A stretch of 64,000 bases of DNA from Polytrichum commune (Eukaryota; Streptophyta; Polytrichopsida; Polytrichales; Polytrichaceae), in the NCBI GenBank assembly GCA_950295325.1, contig OX485805.1, positions 16,481,501-16,545,500 of the forward strand, written 5' to 3'. This document shows positions 33,072 to 44,233 of this stretch, piece after piece. The notes under the pieces are model-generated. The model worked only from the letters and a program-made list of their open reading frames with translations. It was not told the origin of the DNA and searched no databases. Position numbers and translations under genes: made by a program. Position 1 is the first letter of the stretch. Each line of letters starts with the position of its first letter.

Positions 33072-33603
33072 CTCTGGTCTCCGGAGGAGGCCGGAGTGAA
33101 TAAAGTGTTTGTTCGTAGAACTTCCTAGGCCATGCCTCACGGCAGTGGCGTTAGATGTAAAACTACTTCGCCCTTTGCATGACATAGACACTATATTTAG
33201 TAACCAGTAGTAACTTTCGATAGCCGGTTATTATGTATGAGCCTTGTTTAGGGTAATTAGGGGGGGGGGGGATTTGTGTTGGATTGGGAGTTTTATTTAT
33301 TTAAGAAGGGTCTTGGAGATTGTGGATAGTTTGTCGGTTTTCTAGCCTTCGTTTGTGGACTAATATGGAATGTGCATATTGTGTTGCAATTATGTTGATT
33401 TGTCTAAACGTGTTTTTGACTTTTGTGATAGGAAGTGTGAGTGTTGTTTCCAGTTTTTTCATTGATGGGATATGTGTTGTGCCTCTTGCTCCCGCAACTA
33501 GTACTATGAGTGGGGCTACGTTCCAACCCTTCGTTATGATGTTGTTTATGAGTGGTTGATATTTTATGATTTTTCTATCCAAAGTTTCAGTGGCAAACCT
33601 ATC

Positions 33604-33655
33604 ATTGCACACGGGGGGGTGACTATCGGAATTTTAGAAACCACGTGAGATAAAA
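33604..33655 (-). repeat. C-tract repeat family B, copy 1
   Basis: Reverse complement reads ACCCTATTTTTTTATCTCACGT..GGTTTC..AAAATT..GTCACCCCCCCGTG. It matches 35745-35812 and 47585-47655. A 12-G run at 33260-33271 lies about 340 bp upstream. Confidence 0.55.
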
Positions 33656-34386
33656 AAATAGGGTCAATTTAATTCGTTGAGGGTAAAATTTATAACTTCG
33701 TTAGATCTACCATAGCTTTGGAAATATGTCCCATACATGATTATATATAAAATAGGGCGGTGAATAATTCCTCCATTTTAGTAATCAGTAGAAAAAAAAT
33801 AGGATTATAGATATTGGATCCCCCCAAATGTGTGTAGTAGAATCAATAGAATAATTATGGGTTTGACTACTTGGATGAAGAATTGTGTAAATTCTGTCCA
33901 AATTTGAATGAAAAGTGTTAGTATGGGGGGAAAATGTTGTGGTTTTTTTGGGGGGAAGGAACATTGTGACTTCTCAACGGCCCTTGGGTTGGCTTAGGGT
34001 TTGGACAAGCATAGTGGCGTGAAGGCGGTGAAGCGTTTGGGTAGGAGGTCTTGCGTTGGTGAAGCAGTGAAGTAATGAAGCGCGGCACAAAGGTGGTAGG
34101 TAAGACACATTTTTTGGAGTTTTCTTCGTTGCTCCATAGCATTCACAGCATTCACACAGGTATTTCACAAGCGCCAAAGATTCGGCTTGCTCTTCTTGCG
34201 GTAAGAGTCAATTTCGAACTCCAACTTCTTGATTTTTCTTGATTGTTGTGCGGTAAGATTCAACTTTGTATTACCTGGTTGTCATTCATCCTCCTGTGCA
34301 ATTTGGAGCCAAAGCGCCGGAGTTTCTGCTCCTCTGCTTCAAGAAACAGATAGTTTTTGGTTGTGCAGACAAAACGTTGGGAGAAA

Positions 34387-34476
34387 ATGACCGAGACTTA
34401 TGCGGAACCTGAGGAGCTTCTCGACTACGAGGATGAGGAGGAGGCCGCTCCCGATGCCGTAGCGGGAAGACCCTGA
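34387..34476 (+). pseudogene. UAP56-like RNA helicase first coding exon fragment
   Basis: A short ORF of 29 codons reads MTETYAEPEELLDYEDEEEA and ends at TGA 34474-34476. The acidic EELLDYEDEEE signature, a few residues from the start Met, is the N-terminus of UAP56/DDX39-type DEAD-box helicases, which act in mRNA splicing and export. The about 400 bp upstream look like a transcribed leader with several AGGTA/GGTAAG splice-like sites. The next expected segment (a GYVGIHSSGF-type block and the DEAD core) is not found downstream on either strand, so only the 5' end of such a gene is present. It may be a captured or truncated gene fragment. The call rests on one short motif. Confidence 0.45.
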
Positions 34477-35744
34477 AGAAAGAGTATTGGGTGTGAAGAA
34501 GTTGTTGGGTTGGTTGCGGTTGAGTACGAGTATTGGGTGTGTGCGTTGTGGGATTGGATCTTGGGGTTTTGTATTTCGAGGGATACGATCGGATGTGTTT
34601 CTGGGCATCAGTGGTTGCATCCAGAGGAGCCTGGGAAGGAACAGATACCAAATTGGGTAGTGATTGGAATTGGCGATTGGTACAAATCAGAAAATCTGGA
34701 GAAATAATCATGATTACCAGACAATCCAAGCTGGTGAAAGTCTTGTTCCCATAGATTTCTGAATAAACATGTTCAATTCTCTAACTCAAAAAACCTAGTT
34801 TTCAAGCAATGAAATTATGAGAATTAAGATTGGAATGTAGTTCGTTCGTCATAAATTTTTGTTATTAGTTTTACTTGTCTTGCTAGTAATGTCTAATATG
34901 CCAACATTCTATTCATTGCCTTTTTGCTACAACAACCTTTTGTAGATGATCGATGATGCGCTACAACATGTGGCACCTCACCATAGTAGACTCGGAGGAT
35001 TGCGCTTTGCCTTGGAGGATACGTGATGGAGTGGAGACTTCGAAGGTTGCCCGCCTCATGCCAATAATTAGTTTTAGTTATTTGTCATCATTGGTGTTAA
35101 ACCTCTCCAAAACATTTTGTCTTATCATGACATTGTAGAGGATATCGATATGTACCTTGACATGTATCGGAGGGTGCATAGTTATATCCTAACCCTTCAC
35201 ATTGTAAATATTTGGTACAATGTTGAATGTGTTTGTGAACACAATTAAAGTAAATGTTTTCAATTTTTGTATTTGGTTTTTTCAATTGAAAATAATCTTT
35301 TGTTTTGGAGTAGATAATTATGCAAAATTTCATGTCTTATGACAATTGATTATAATTCTTGTTTTGTTCTATCCGTGTTTACAATTTGTCTATGTTAGCT
35401 TGTACATTTTGTTATCTTCATGTTCATTGGTAATCTTTTAACTAAACTCCAAGTGTTATTGGTTGTGTTTTGAATGGCTTTTTGAATGCTTTAGCATTGG
35501 TATAACTAATTGAAACCGATTAAATGATAAGATGGATGGTGTGGAACGTTTGTTGCTCACATAGTTGATTTTGCAATGCTATAGTATTCCGTTCATTATT
35601 TGGTACTTGTATGATTTATAAAAAAAATATGATGCCAAAAATTGGTCTCTCTAAAAATTTACAAATAAACATAGGGTGCTTAAAAATATGTCAAAGTAAC
35701 TTTATATCTACAAATAGGGAGGGAAAAAATACCCCCCCATTAAA
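34477..35744. other. no gene seen
   Basis: AT-rich sequence with short ORFs only. If the fragment at 34387 were the start of a live helicase gene, its second exon should lie here or beyond, and I do not see it. Confidence 0.4.
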
Positions 35745-35812
35745 TACCCCATTATCGCACGTGGTTACAAAATGTAAGGGGGTGTGACCCCCCCGTGTCA
35801 TTGCAGTATGTG
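35745..35812 (+). repeat. C-tract repeat family B, copy 2
   Basis: TACCCCATTATCGCACGTGG followed by a TGACCCCCCCGTGT block; inverted relative to 33604-33655. A 9-G run follows at about 35855. Confidence 0.55.
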
Positions 35813-36011
35813 AATTCAATAAACTATATGGTGATATAAGGTGTAGGGGTTTCTAGGGGGGGGGTTATGTGGATGGCCTATGATGCATAGTATGTCCGGT
35901 TTGAGCCTAGCATTGCAATGACATCTTTGGGTATCACATGTACTTTTAAGGTGGATTCCGCTTGTCTTTTTCAGTAGAAACAGAGATCTCGTGATTGGTG
36001 ATCTCGTACAA

Positions 36012-36642
36012 TCATGGGGTGAGATACGTGTTAAGTTTTGGGCCCCTCCGTGTTTGGCAAGTATGTATTGTATTAATCCTTTGTATATTTTTTCCTAGCC
36101 TGCCTTTATCATTTAGGGCATTTATGAGTTGTTCTCCTATACATGTTATGTATGCATTTTTTAATGAAAAAACTTCTGTCCCAAACATATCGTGTGGCAG
36201 TTGTGTGACGGCATTTGACATACATTTTGGTAGGCCGCATATAACTTTATGAAGTGCGATTATTTTTTTGTCCGGTTTTTTAATGATTGGGAAGGAGTAT
36301 GGGACCGCATAGAAGCTGTAGGCGATGCCAACCCTTATGACTGTGTCAATCATTTTTATTTTTTATTTCATGGTAGCTGGACATGTGATTAGGAATTTGC
36401 TTTGCTTGGTTAGCTTGGTTAGCTTGGTTAGCTGTGGTAATATGCGTTTGTATTTTCCATTGTAATGAGGGGACTAGATTGATTCCAAGATATACGTATA
36501 GTTCATGTTGGCTAAGTACATGCATGAGTTGCTGTCGAAAGTTTATATTTGTTTCTTGTAAGTGTGTTTTGAAGGCATTTGGGTTTAGTTTTGATTTATT
36601 GGGGCATCCGGTGACCGCACATTTGGAAATTCCTAAGTCCAT
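36012..36642 (-). pseudogene. LINE RT thumb and C-terminal region
   Basis: Two frames (36642-36346 and 36353-36012). The first has LGISKCAVTGCPNKSKLN, HELYVYLGINLVPSLQWK and a NQANQANQAK run encoded by three copies of a 10-bp direct repeat (about 36402-36432). The second has AYSFYAVPYSFPIIKKPDKK and CGLPKCMSNAVTQLPHDMF. An indel near 36350 separates them. Confidence 0.7.
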
Positions 36643-36648
36643 TCCCGC

Positions 36649-37300
36649 CTATTCATAAAATTTGTTTATTTTGTCTAGTTGTGTTTGAAGGGATGTTACA
36701 TTGTTGGCTAGAGCAGCTAAGTCATCGGCGTATGCTGTGGAGTTTATATTGGTATTGGAAGTTTTGTAAGTGTATCCATTGTTTCCCCTTTGTAGCCATC
36801 GTAGGAGTGGGTCTAGAAAGATAATAAATAGGTATGGGCTTAGTGTATCATCTTGTATGATTCCTCTTTGTATGGGAATTGGTTGTGTTTTGCCAAAGTA
36901 TTCTCGAATGTATGTAGTAGTAGATTGTGAATAGATATTTCCTATCAATGCAACTGCGTCTTGTGGATAGCCTAGGTCTTTCATGATGGCCAGAAGTCTG
37001 GCATGGTCTATTGAACCGAAGGCATTTTTAAAGTCTATGTATAATATGTAGATATCTTGGTTTGTGAATCTGACATCTTTTAGTGCTGAGATAAGGGTTT
37101 GTAATTGTCTTGATGTACACCTTTCAGCTCGGAATCCCTCTTGACTGTCGTATAGGATTTGGTGTCTTTTTTCATATGTGGAAAGAATACTAGTGAGTGT
37201 GCTAGTAAATAATTTGTATATTGTATTGGCAAGGGCTATTGGTCTATGATTGCTGAGGCTATATGAATTACTTTTTTTTATATAGGAGTATGGTTAGACT
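36649..37300 (-). pseudogene. LINE reverse transcriptase palm
   Basis: One continuous frame holds NHRPIALANTIYKLFTSTLT, SQEGFRAERCTSRQLQTLIS, YIDFKNAFGSIDHARLL (first catalytic Asp), GIIQDDTLSPYLFIIF (Asp at the usual QG glycine) and STAYADDLAAL (catalytic YADD intact). The region between 37300 and 38240 should hold the fingers but is full of frameshifts and homopolymers. Confidence 0.88.
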
Positions 37301-38245
37301 TGTTTTCCAGGATGTTGGGATATTTTTTTGTTTATAGCAATGTTTAAAGAAGAGTAATAGTAGCTTGTGAAAGTGTGGGGGCATAGTTTTTAATATGGTA
37401 TTGGGAATTTTTTTTGGACCAAAGATTTTTTCCATTTACTAGATTTTGGAGGCATATGTCGTATGTTTCTTGGTCTAGGTATGTATGGAGGGGTATATTT
37501 GATTCTCTTATTTTTTCAATAGGGTTGGTAGTGGCATGTGGGGACTGTGGGTTTATTGCTAATGGATTGTTGAGTATAGATTTCTTGGGCTATATCCTCT
37601 GGGTTGGCAAGGATGTTATTATATTTATCTATGATGCATTCTAATGGGGGTGTTTCGTTATCTTTAAAAAAAAAATTTATCTTTTTGGGGTTTTCTCATA
37701 TAATTGTTGGTATTTTTATATGGTATTTTTAATTTGTTTCAGCGAATATTCCGTTGCAATTTTTTGGGCTTTTTTTTGGATAGTTTTGCTTTATTGGCCA
37801 AGTCTTCTATCCATATATCATGTGGAAGAGGATGGGTTGGGGGGGCTGGGAGGATATTGTATGTGTGGTTAATGAATTCTTGTATGATGGGGTGGTCTCT
37901 CCAGTTGGGGTTGTTTTTCGTGATGTATATTGTTTTCCAAATAAGGTGATAGGTGGTGAGATGTTTTTTTCATTGTCTTTGAAGTTTTTTGGGGAGATAG
38001 CCTCCCTGTTTGGCAATTATGTCTGGTAGGATTGGTATTGGTGATGCGCTACATGTTTCTAAAATTATGTTTGAAATGTTAGGAATGAGTGTTTCTAGTG
38101 AGGTACATGCCGTTTGCCATTGTTTTGTTGTTAAATGTGTATGATTTTCAAGTAGTTGGATGAGGTCGTTGATTTGGGTTGAGTTAGTCTCACAGAATTG
38201 TGTATGGAATTTGTCGAGGTTCTCCTATGTCATGGGGTTTAATAT

Positions 38246-39031
38246 TCATGGTGGTGGTTCGGGTTTAGGTATTGGATTTTTGGCAATCAATGTATGAGGT
38301 GGGATATATAATTGTATGGGTAGGTGGTCAGAGTTGAGATCTATATTTTGATTTGGAGTTGACTTATAGTAGTTGTTATTTGGGGTTTTTATGAAGAATC
38401 CATCTATTAGGCTATTGTGTGTATAGTTGTTTCCTCCTTGTCTCAAAAATGTGGTATTTGTTGCAGTATATGTCAATTCTAGGTTATCCATAAATGTCCG
38501 CCATTGGTAGTCTTCTTCTTGCGGTGGAGTAATTTGTTAGTCATTTTGTCTCCCGATTAGTGTTATATCACGGTTGAAGCCTCCGCATATTACGTATGTG
38601 TGGTTAGGGTGGGCATTGATTTGTTCGGTTATAGTAGTTTGTGTTGTGGGAATGAGATGTAAGTCTTCGTCATGTGACGGCATATATAAATTTATTAATA
38701 ACCAAGGCTGGAGGGGTTGGTTGGCTATATGGATCATTTGGAGAAATGATGACATGCTTACGGGGGTGGGTATTTTGGATAGATTGCCGGAAAATGCATG
38801 TTGATTATAGATAAGTGTGAGTAGTCCTCCTCTATGGCCCCGATGAGTCATTCTCTGGCGCATAGTGCGTGTGATGTTTTGTGTGTTGTTGAAGAAGAGT
38901 TTGTAGTAAGGGAAAATGTTTTGTATGTATTTAGTGGATTTGGTGGCAGTAAGTTTGGTTTCTTGTATGGTTATGACTGTTGTGGGGTTAGGGGAGTATG
39001 TGATTAGTTCGTGGAGACATGGCATTGCCAT
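38246..39031 (-). pseudogene. LINE AP-like endonuclease
   Basis: Two frames, 39031-38537 and 38491-38246, together span an exonuclease-endonuclease-phosphatase domain. Motifs: ITIQETKL (catalytic Glu), LINLYMPSHDEDL, HTYVICGGFNRD (Gly in place of the Asp of the usual GDFN), LIDGFF, and LNSDHLPIQLY (catalytic Asp-His). The 45-bp gap between the two frames contains the frameshift. It would nick target DNA for target-primed reverse transcription. Confidence 0.8.
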
Positions 39032-39110
39032 GTTAAGCGATGCGGTGTTCCAGGTTATGATGTATGTTTTTTGGCTTGTGGGTGGTGGTGGTCTTGGTGG
39101 GGGTGTTGGA

Positions 39111-40178
39111 TTATTGGGTATTAGAGAGGTAGGATGTGTGTATTCTATGATAGGTTTTGTGTTTCTTAATGCCTCTGTAATTAGTTGTTCGGGTAGATAC
39201 GGGAATGTTTCTTGTATGTCTTGAGTGTTTGATGGTTCTAGATGTTGGTGAATATGGTTGTATAGTGTATGATGGGCTGTATTTGGGGGGGGGGGATATT
39301 TTGCCTTTGCACGTATTGAGGAATTGAGTGTATGGGTGTGGGATATCTATGTGCCTTTCTGGTGGATTAGGTAGTTTAGTCATTTTGGCTAGTATTTGTG
39401 AGGTCCAATCTAGGGATGGTTGTTGTTGTAGGTGTATATTACATTCTTGGATGGAGGGGCTAATTGTTATGATGAGGGCATAGATTTGTCTAGCGGACAG
39501 GTGGTTGTGATGTTTTTGTATGTAATTGTGTAAATATGGTAGTGATGTTGTTATTTGTGTGTGTAAAGGATGTGTGTTTTGAAATAGCGGTTTGAAGTTT
39601 GTGGCTAGGTGTTGGTACCCAGGTTGGAATTTAATTATATTAGGTATAAAATATGTTGTTTGTCTTCTTTTATGAATGGTTGGGTGAGTTTGTAGTAGAT
39701 TTGGCATTGGGCCAAGGTTGGTTTCAATATCACCGCATTGTGTCAAAACAAGGCGATTAGGGACGAATATTGCTTTTATTGGTTTTGGTTGAGGGTTTTT
39801 AGGGTATGATGATCTATTAATTTGGGTTTGGGTGATTTTAGAACTTAATGAATTAGATATTGGTGTTTGGTATTGGTTTTGTTGTTGGCTTTGGTATTGA
39901 AATTGTCCATTGTATTGGGTTTGGTATTGGTAGTGGAATATTCTTTGGTGTTGGTATTTGTACACCGCGGCATTCAAACATTTGATATTGCACACCCCCA
40001 TGAGTTTGCATTGGGGGTCATTTTTGAAGTAAATATTGAGTATATTCTTTTCTCCCATGCATGCTCTAATTTCTGCTTCTAATATCTCTTTGGGTTTTAG
40101 CCTATTTAGGTTTTTTGCAATGAGAATAAACGCATTTTTTTGCTCAATCATTACCATTAGGCTTCCCAATTGAACCAT
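39111..40178 (-). pseudogene. LINE ORF1 C-terminal part with 2A-like motif
   Basis: A 355-codon open frame. Residues 15-75 continue the ORF1 RNA-binding pattern (IEQKNAFILIAKNLNRLKPK, ACMGEKNILNIYFKNDP, MGVCNIKCLNAAVYK). A Gln/Tyr-rich repeat stretch follows (about 78-110). Then LTQCGDIETNLGPMP occurs, with the nine residues GDIETNLGP at 39734-39708. This matches the ribosome-skipping 2A consensus DxExNPGP except that Leu (CTT, 39716-39714) replaces the first Pro, a single C-to-T change from CCT. Downstream is a linker leading toward the endonuclease. The position between ORF1 and EN-RT is where a 2A peptide would separate the products. Confidence 0.65.
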
Positions 40179-40941
40179 CTATACATTCATGGCCAAAAGT
40201 GATTTTATTTTTCCGAATATTGTTGGCTTGCTCCAGACTAGTGGCGACAATCAAAGCATAATTATGACTCTTCATTTTTCTTACATGCATGATCTCAAAG
40301 TTGAACCTTCTTTTGAATCCTTCTATTATCACTTCTTTATATACCACATATCAACTCTCATCCTTTATACTATCACTTGTAATTTTGATTGACAACATCT
40401 CGCTAGAGGCAATGGTATCATATGACTTATAAATTTTTCCTTAGTGCATTTTATTGTCCGGTAAGCGGATGATAAATGGGCGAAGGCCTTGGAGTAGTTT
40501 AACTATGTCCTCTTGCACATTTTTTAGATGAATCTTTGCATGACCCGAGCATTGTTTGTCACCATTTGTACACATTATTGCTATGAGATCATTTATGTCA
40601 TCACCAAACAAGATTTTCATAACATCAAATCTTTTGGTGATTTTGTCTAATGCTTCTTCCTTAGTGATGAGCATGTCATCTATTTGAAAGAACAAAACAA
40701 TATGATAGTCCATGGCAAATCCTTCATACACATCTACATCGGATGGGACTTGAGTGTGGTGAAAATTTTGTGCCCCAAGATCATTCATAGTTGGCCACAT
40801 TTCTTGTGGTACGTATGGATATGATGATCCACAATTTTGACACTCTAAGGCTTCTTTGTCACTAATTCCCATTCTTACAAGTTCACTCATATTTTTATGA
40901 GCAACCTCATCAAATCCTTTGTTTGCATTCAAGGCGTTCAT
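40144..40941 (-). pseudogene. LINE ORF1 N-terminal segments, RNA-binding-like
   Basis: Two open pieces (40941-40441 and 40347-40144) are separated by a short interrupted stretch. The first has a CQNCGSSYPYVP cysteine pair and LLQGLRPFIIRLPDN; the second has VIIEGFKRRFNFEIMHVRKM and SHNYALIVATSLEQANNIRK, a pattern like an RRM or transposase-22-type RNA-binding fold. It precedes the 39111-40178 segment on the same strand, consistent with a single ORF1 that has decayed. Confidence 0.5.
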
Positions 40942-41015
40942 AGCCTTAAATCCAAGCCATAGGCACGGGTTGTTATTTGGTGTGTTGCTTTTATTTTTGT
41001 TTTTTTCTATTATGA

Positions 41016-41600
41016 TTAGGCATGCATTGCTAGATGTTTTTTTTGTGAGGTATCCATGTCTTTAACACTGTCAAAAAATTTGTCCAAGTTTCGTGAGTAG
41101 GCCATTATGCAAAGAAAAAATATTGGTATGTTATTTTGTGTGACTATGGGAGTTCTTCTTTTAGTCCTAGACAAATCTTCATTCCACTTATGAACAAGTG
41201 GGGCTTGAAAGGGAGATGTGGCTAAGAAAAATATATAGTTGTTGCATTTATTTCCTAGTGTTTGTGTCTTATTAGTTATGTTTTTATGCATAGGTCTAGC
41301 ATGAGATAAACAAGTTTGTGAGGTGTGTGAGTTTGCACATTGAGAGTTTATCCAATATAGAGAGGCTATGAGCCACATGACAAAGATAAAAGTGGTTGCA
41401 TAAGTAACCTTCAATTCTACCTATTTGTTTACTACCACTTTAGAAAACACAAGTGTTATGTGCCTAGTGTTCTATGTGTGTGCAATCTAGGTGACTAAGT
41501 GTATGTCTACTTGTGAAAATTGAGTGTTTAGTTTATTTAGTTGTGCATGTGCAAACTATGTGCCTAAGTGTGTTTCTAAAGGGAAATATGATTTTTACCT
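41016..41600. other. no gene recognised upstream of LINE
   Basis: One 132-codon ORF on the minus strand (41016-41414) has a hydrophobic start but no recognisable domain. It may be LINE leader sequence or unrelated. Confidence 0.35.
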
Positions 41601-43130
41601 TGGTGTTCGGTTTGCTGGACAGTAGCCTCGGCAGCGGCAGCTTTTTCCCGGGCAGCAATACTCCTCCTCCACGGCTACTGCAGCGGCCTCCTCCTTGGAC
41701 AGCGTCTCGTCTGATCCTTCCTTTGGCCGCAACTAAGGGTTGCTGAGCTGGGGGTTGCGTTAACTTCTTTTGCAGCAACGTTTGAATCGGCAGCAACTTG
41801 TAATTAGACAACACTTTGCTATGCTTGTTCAAAGTTCTTTTATCGGAATTGGGGTAGTCTCTGCCGGTTGTCAGTCTGCACTTACAACAACTTCTCAACT
41901 CCTTGGTACAGTCAGCTCCTCCGGCAACACTCGTGCCTGTATACACACAGCTTCTGCGGTCGGTGCAAGTAGTTGTGGTGGACTAGCGGGTCCAGAGCAG
42001 GCATGTCTTTTGTTTTTTTCAGCGCCAAATTTGGGAGTCGCTCCTGATTTGGCAGCAGCTTGTGCGAGCTTAGGTAGTTACTGACGTCGGGTCGGCAGCA
42101 GCATGGGCAAGCTCGTAACTTCGATACCAACTATGTTCGGGGTGCAGGTTCCGTAGTGTATAGAAGGGTAGGAGGTGGGATCTAAGAGATCCCTTTCTAA
42201 GAAATCAAAGTACCGATGAGGACTGAGTTATGAAGGATCTTTTTCTTTCCTCACTCAGAATGAAGTCTACTCAGAATGAAAACGTTTGCAGTTTGTTCGG
42301 AGTGCAGATAGGTGAGAGGTAAGATCTGAGAGTCCTGTTTTCGACAATCTAACTAGCAACTTGGCAAAGATGCCACTGTCCAAGCTATGAATGTTTAAGA
42401 GATGAGAACCAAAGGCAGACTATCCTATACTTATGGAGATGAGGGTGCAGCGATTTCAACGATGAAATCTGAAAAGTCCACTGGTGTTGGTGTTGCGAGG
42501 TCTATCGCCAGTGGCATGGGTGGCCGAAAATGTCTGTCGTTTGTCACTGGGTACTTCTCCTAATCGCTAGTGGTCTCGTGTCGTGCGGCGTCTCCTCCGA
42601 GCAACTCCTCTGCTCTTCCGACGTTGCCTCTCTCTAGTTCGGCGTTTCTTGTAGCGATGTTGTCTATGGGTCCAGCGGCGGGTTGGGCAACATCTGGATA
42701 AGCAGATCCGGTGTCGTCGAGGCAGTGTCGCCTCTCTCTTGTGCGTTGTCTCCCTCTGGTCCGGTGGTATGCGAGCAACGTTGGCTCCCTCTTGTCCGAT
42801 GTAGCAGGGTTATCTCCTAACGGTTTGGTGTTGAATCTTCCTCCAGTGCGGTGTCATGGTAGCCTTCTGTTAGCGCCAATCTGTTGGCATCGTCTCGGAA
42901 ATGGTAGCAGTAGCTCTTCGGTATTAGGTCCTTGGCTGTGTAGCAATGTCTCTTTAGTGTTGGCAGCGTCACAACATCAGCAGCGGTGTTCCTTCGACGT
43001 CAGCTTCAGGGACTTCGGGGGAAGATGAGATGAGTGGGGCGTGTCGCAGGGTTTTTTATTTTGATGTGGTGGAGAGCAGGCTTCGCTTAGTTGCCCTTTC
43101 GGTGTTTGGGGAGGTGGGTGGATGGGAGAG
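41600..43130. other. GC-rich block with degenerate repeats
   Basis: Clearly more GC-rich than its surroundings. CAGCAGC/GGCAGC motifs recur at 41630-42100; GTTCGG(A/G)GTGCAG followed by GGATCT(A/G)AGAG is duplicated at about 42131-42200 and 42295-42345; and (T/C)GTTG(C/T)CTCTCTC-T-GT-CG-like blocks recur at about 42600-42820. ORFs exist on both strands but conflict, and none has a domain. Possible explanations: untranslated part of an unrecognised retroelement, or a promoter/first-exon island. Confidence 0.4.
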
Positions 43131-43204
43131 AGTCTTGAGGAGCAACAGTTTGTCGCTTCTACTCTGAACTCCTCCCCAATCTCCGGCAGCCTCTCAGAGC
43201 ACCA

Positions 43205-43262
43205 TCAGAGTTCATATCCAACTAGCCTCAACAAACATGCACTTCTAATAACCATAAGTCTA
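43205..43262 (+). repeat. dispersed repeat family A, partial copy
   Basis: CAACAAACATGCACTTCTAATAACCATAA is close to 63508-63537 and to the reverse complement of about 53055-53090. Confidence 0.5.
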
Positions 43263-43817
43263 GTGATGATGCACTATAATGTGGCTCACAATACATATTA
43301 TCATGAATTAAGTAGTGTGGAACCTTAAACATGAGGGAATTGTTTTTGCATCAATCTCTCCACATACCTAAACTTCATGTGAATTCTATTTTAAACAATA
43401 ACATTTGACAAGGAACATTTTGGAGGAATGTGTATTTTCAATTCAATTAGCATCTATTCTTGGAAATAAATTTAGAATTCTAATTTTAGATTAAAGACTG
43501 TCCAAGTAGGATGGGTATGCATTAGATCTCACTTCGTTGGAAGTCTCTCAACTGCACACTATTTTCATGTAATGAAATATTGTGACATATAACATAGGCA
43601 TCTGATGTTGTATGATGTGGGTGGGACTATATCATACACCCTAAATAGAATCCTTAATATTTTTAGTGTTGATTTTATGATATGTAGTGTGGCCCACGGT
43701 GTACATCTAAACAATGTAGTGGAGCCTTGTCTCAAGGTTGATCCTCGTTTCTTCAAGATTAATTCTCAGGAACAAATCTAACCTTGAAACTGTAGAATTT
43801 TCACCAATGACTACAAG

Positions 43818-44226
43818 TCACGGGGAGGTCACTCCATTGTCAAGTTGAACACCACATGCAGGAGGGGAAATAAATAAATAAATATATATATATATATATA
43901 TCTTTTTACATAAAGTATCACCAAAATGGGTCAAAATATACACGGTATCTATTACATAGTAAAGAATGGTAACCAAATTTGGTGATTTGTTTTTTCATAA
44001 AATATATCGTTTCTAATTAGAATGATGCAAAATTGAACTGAAACAATTACTTAAAAAATGAAGATGACTAAAAATATACAAAGAATATACAAAAGATACT
44101 ATCAATGGCTATGTGTATGTAGAAAATATATCATAAATCTTAAAATCATCTATGGCATGTAATATAGGGGTAGCAAACTTTGTTCTCACATGGTGTTCAA
44201 CTTGACAATGGAGTGACCTCCCCATG
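43818..44226. mobile_element. MITE with 33-bp TIRs
   Basis: Positions 43822-43854 are the exact reverse complement of 44191-44223 (33 of 33), starting GGGGAGGTCACTCCATTG. CTACAAG is found on both sides (43811-43817 and 44227-44233), which could be 7 bp of an 8-bp hAT-type target duplication (ACTACAAG versus GCTACAAG). The interior is AT-rich with a TA microsatellite at about 43883-43901 and has no ORF. Confidence 0.8.
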
Positions 44227-44233
44227 CTACAAG

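Larger units (their letters stand above)
35990..40945 (-). mobile_element. non-LTR retrotransposon (LINE), degenerate
   Basis: On the minus strand, 5' to 3': ORF1-like segments (40941 to 39111), AP-type endonuclease (39031 to 38246), reverse transcriptase (about 37300 to 36346) and a C-terminal extension to about 36012. The frame is broken at several points between segments (near 39100, 38500, 37300-38240, 36645 and 36350). The exact ends, poly-A tail and target duplications were not found. The RT sequence type (NHRPIALANTIYKLF, IDFKNAFGSIDHARLL, YADDLAAL) is LINE-like and distinct from the common plant L1 elements as far as I can judge. Confidence 0.85.

Noticed and set aside
38574-38804. 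Plus-strand ORFs rich in Val, Trp and Gly across 37.4-39.2 kb
   Set aside because: They are the antisense of the LINE endonuclease and linker.
41016-41414. 132-codon minus-strand ORF with a hydrophobic start, considered as a secreted protein
   Set aside because: Composition looks random and there is no support beyond openness.
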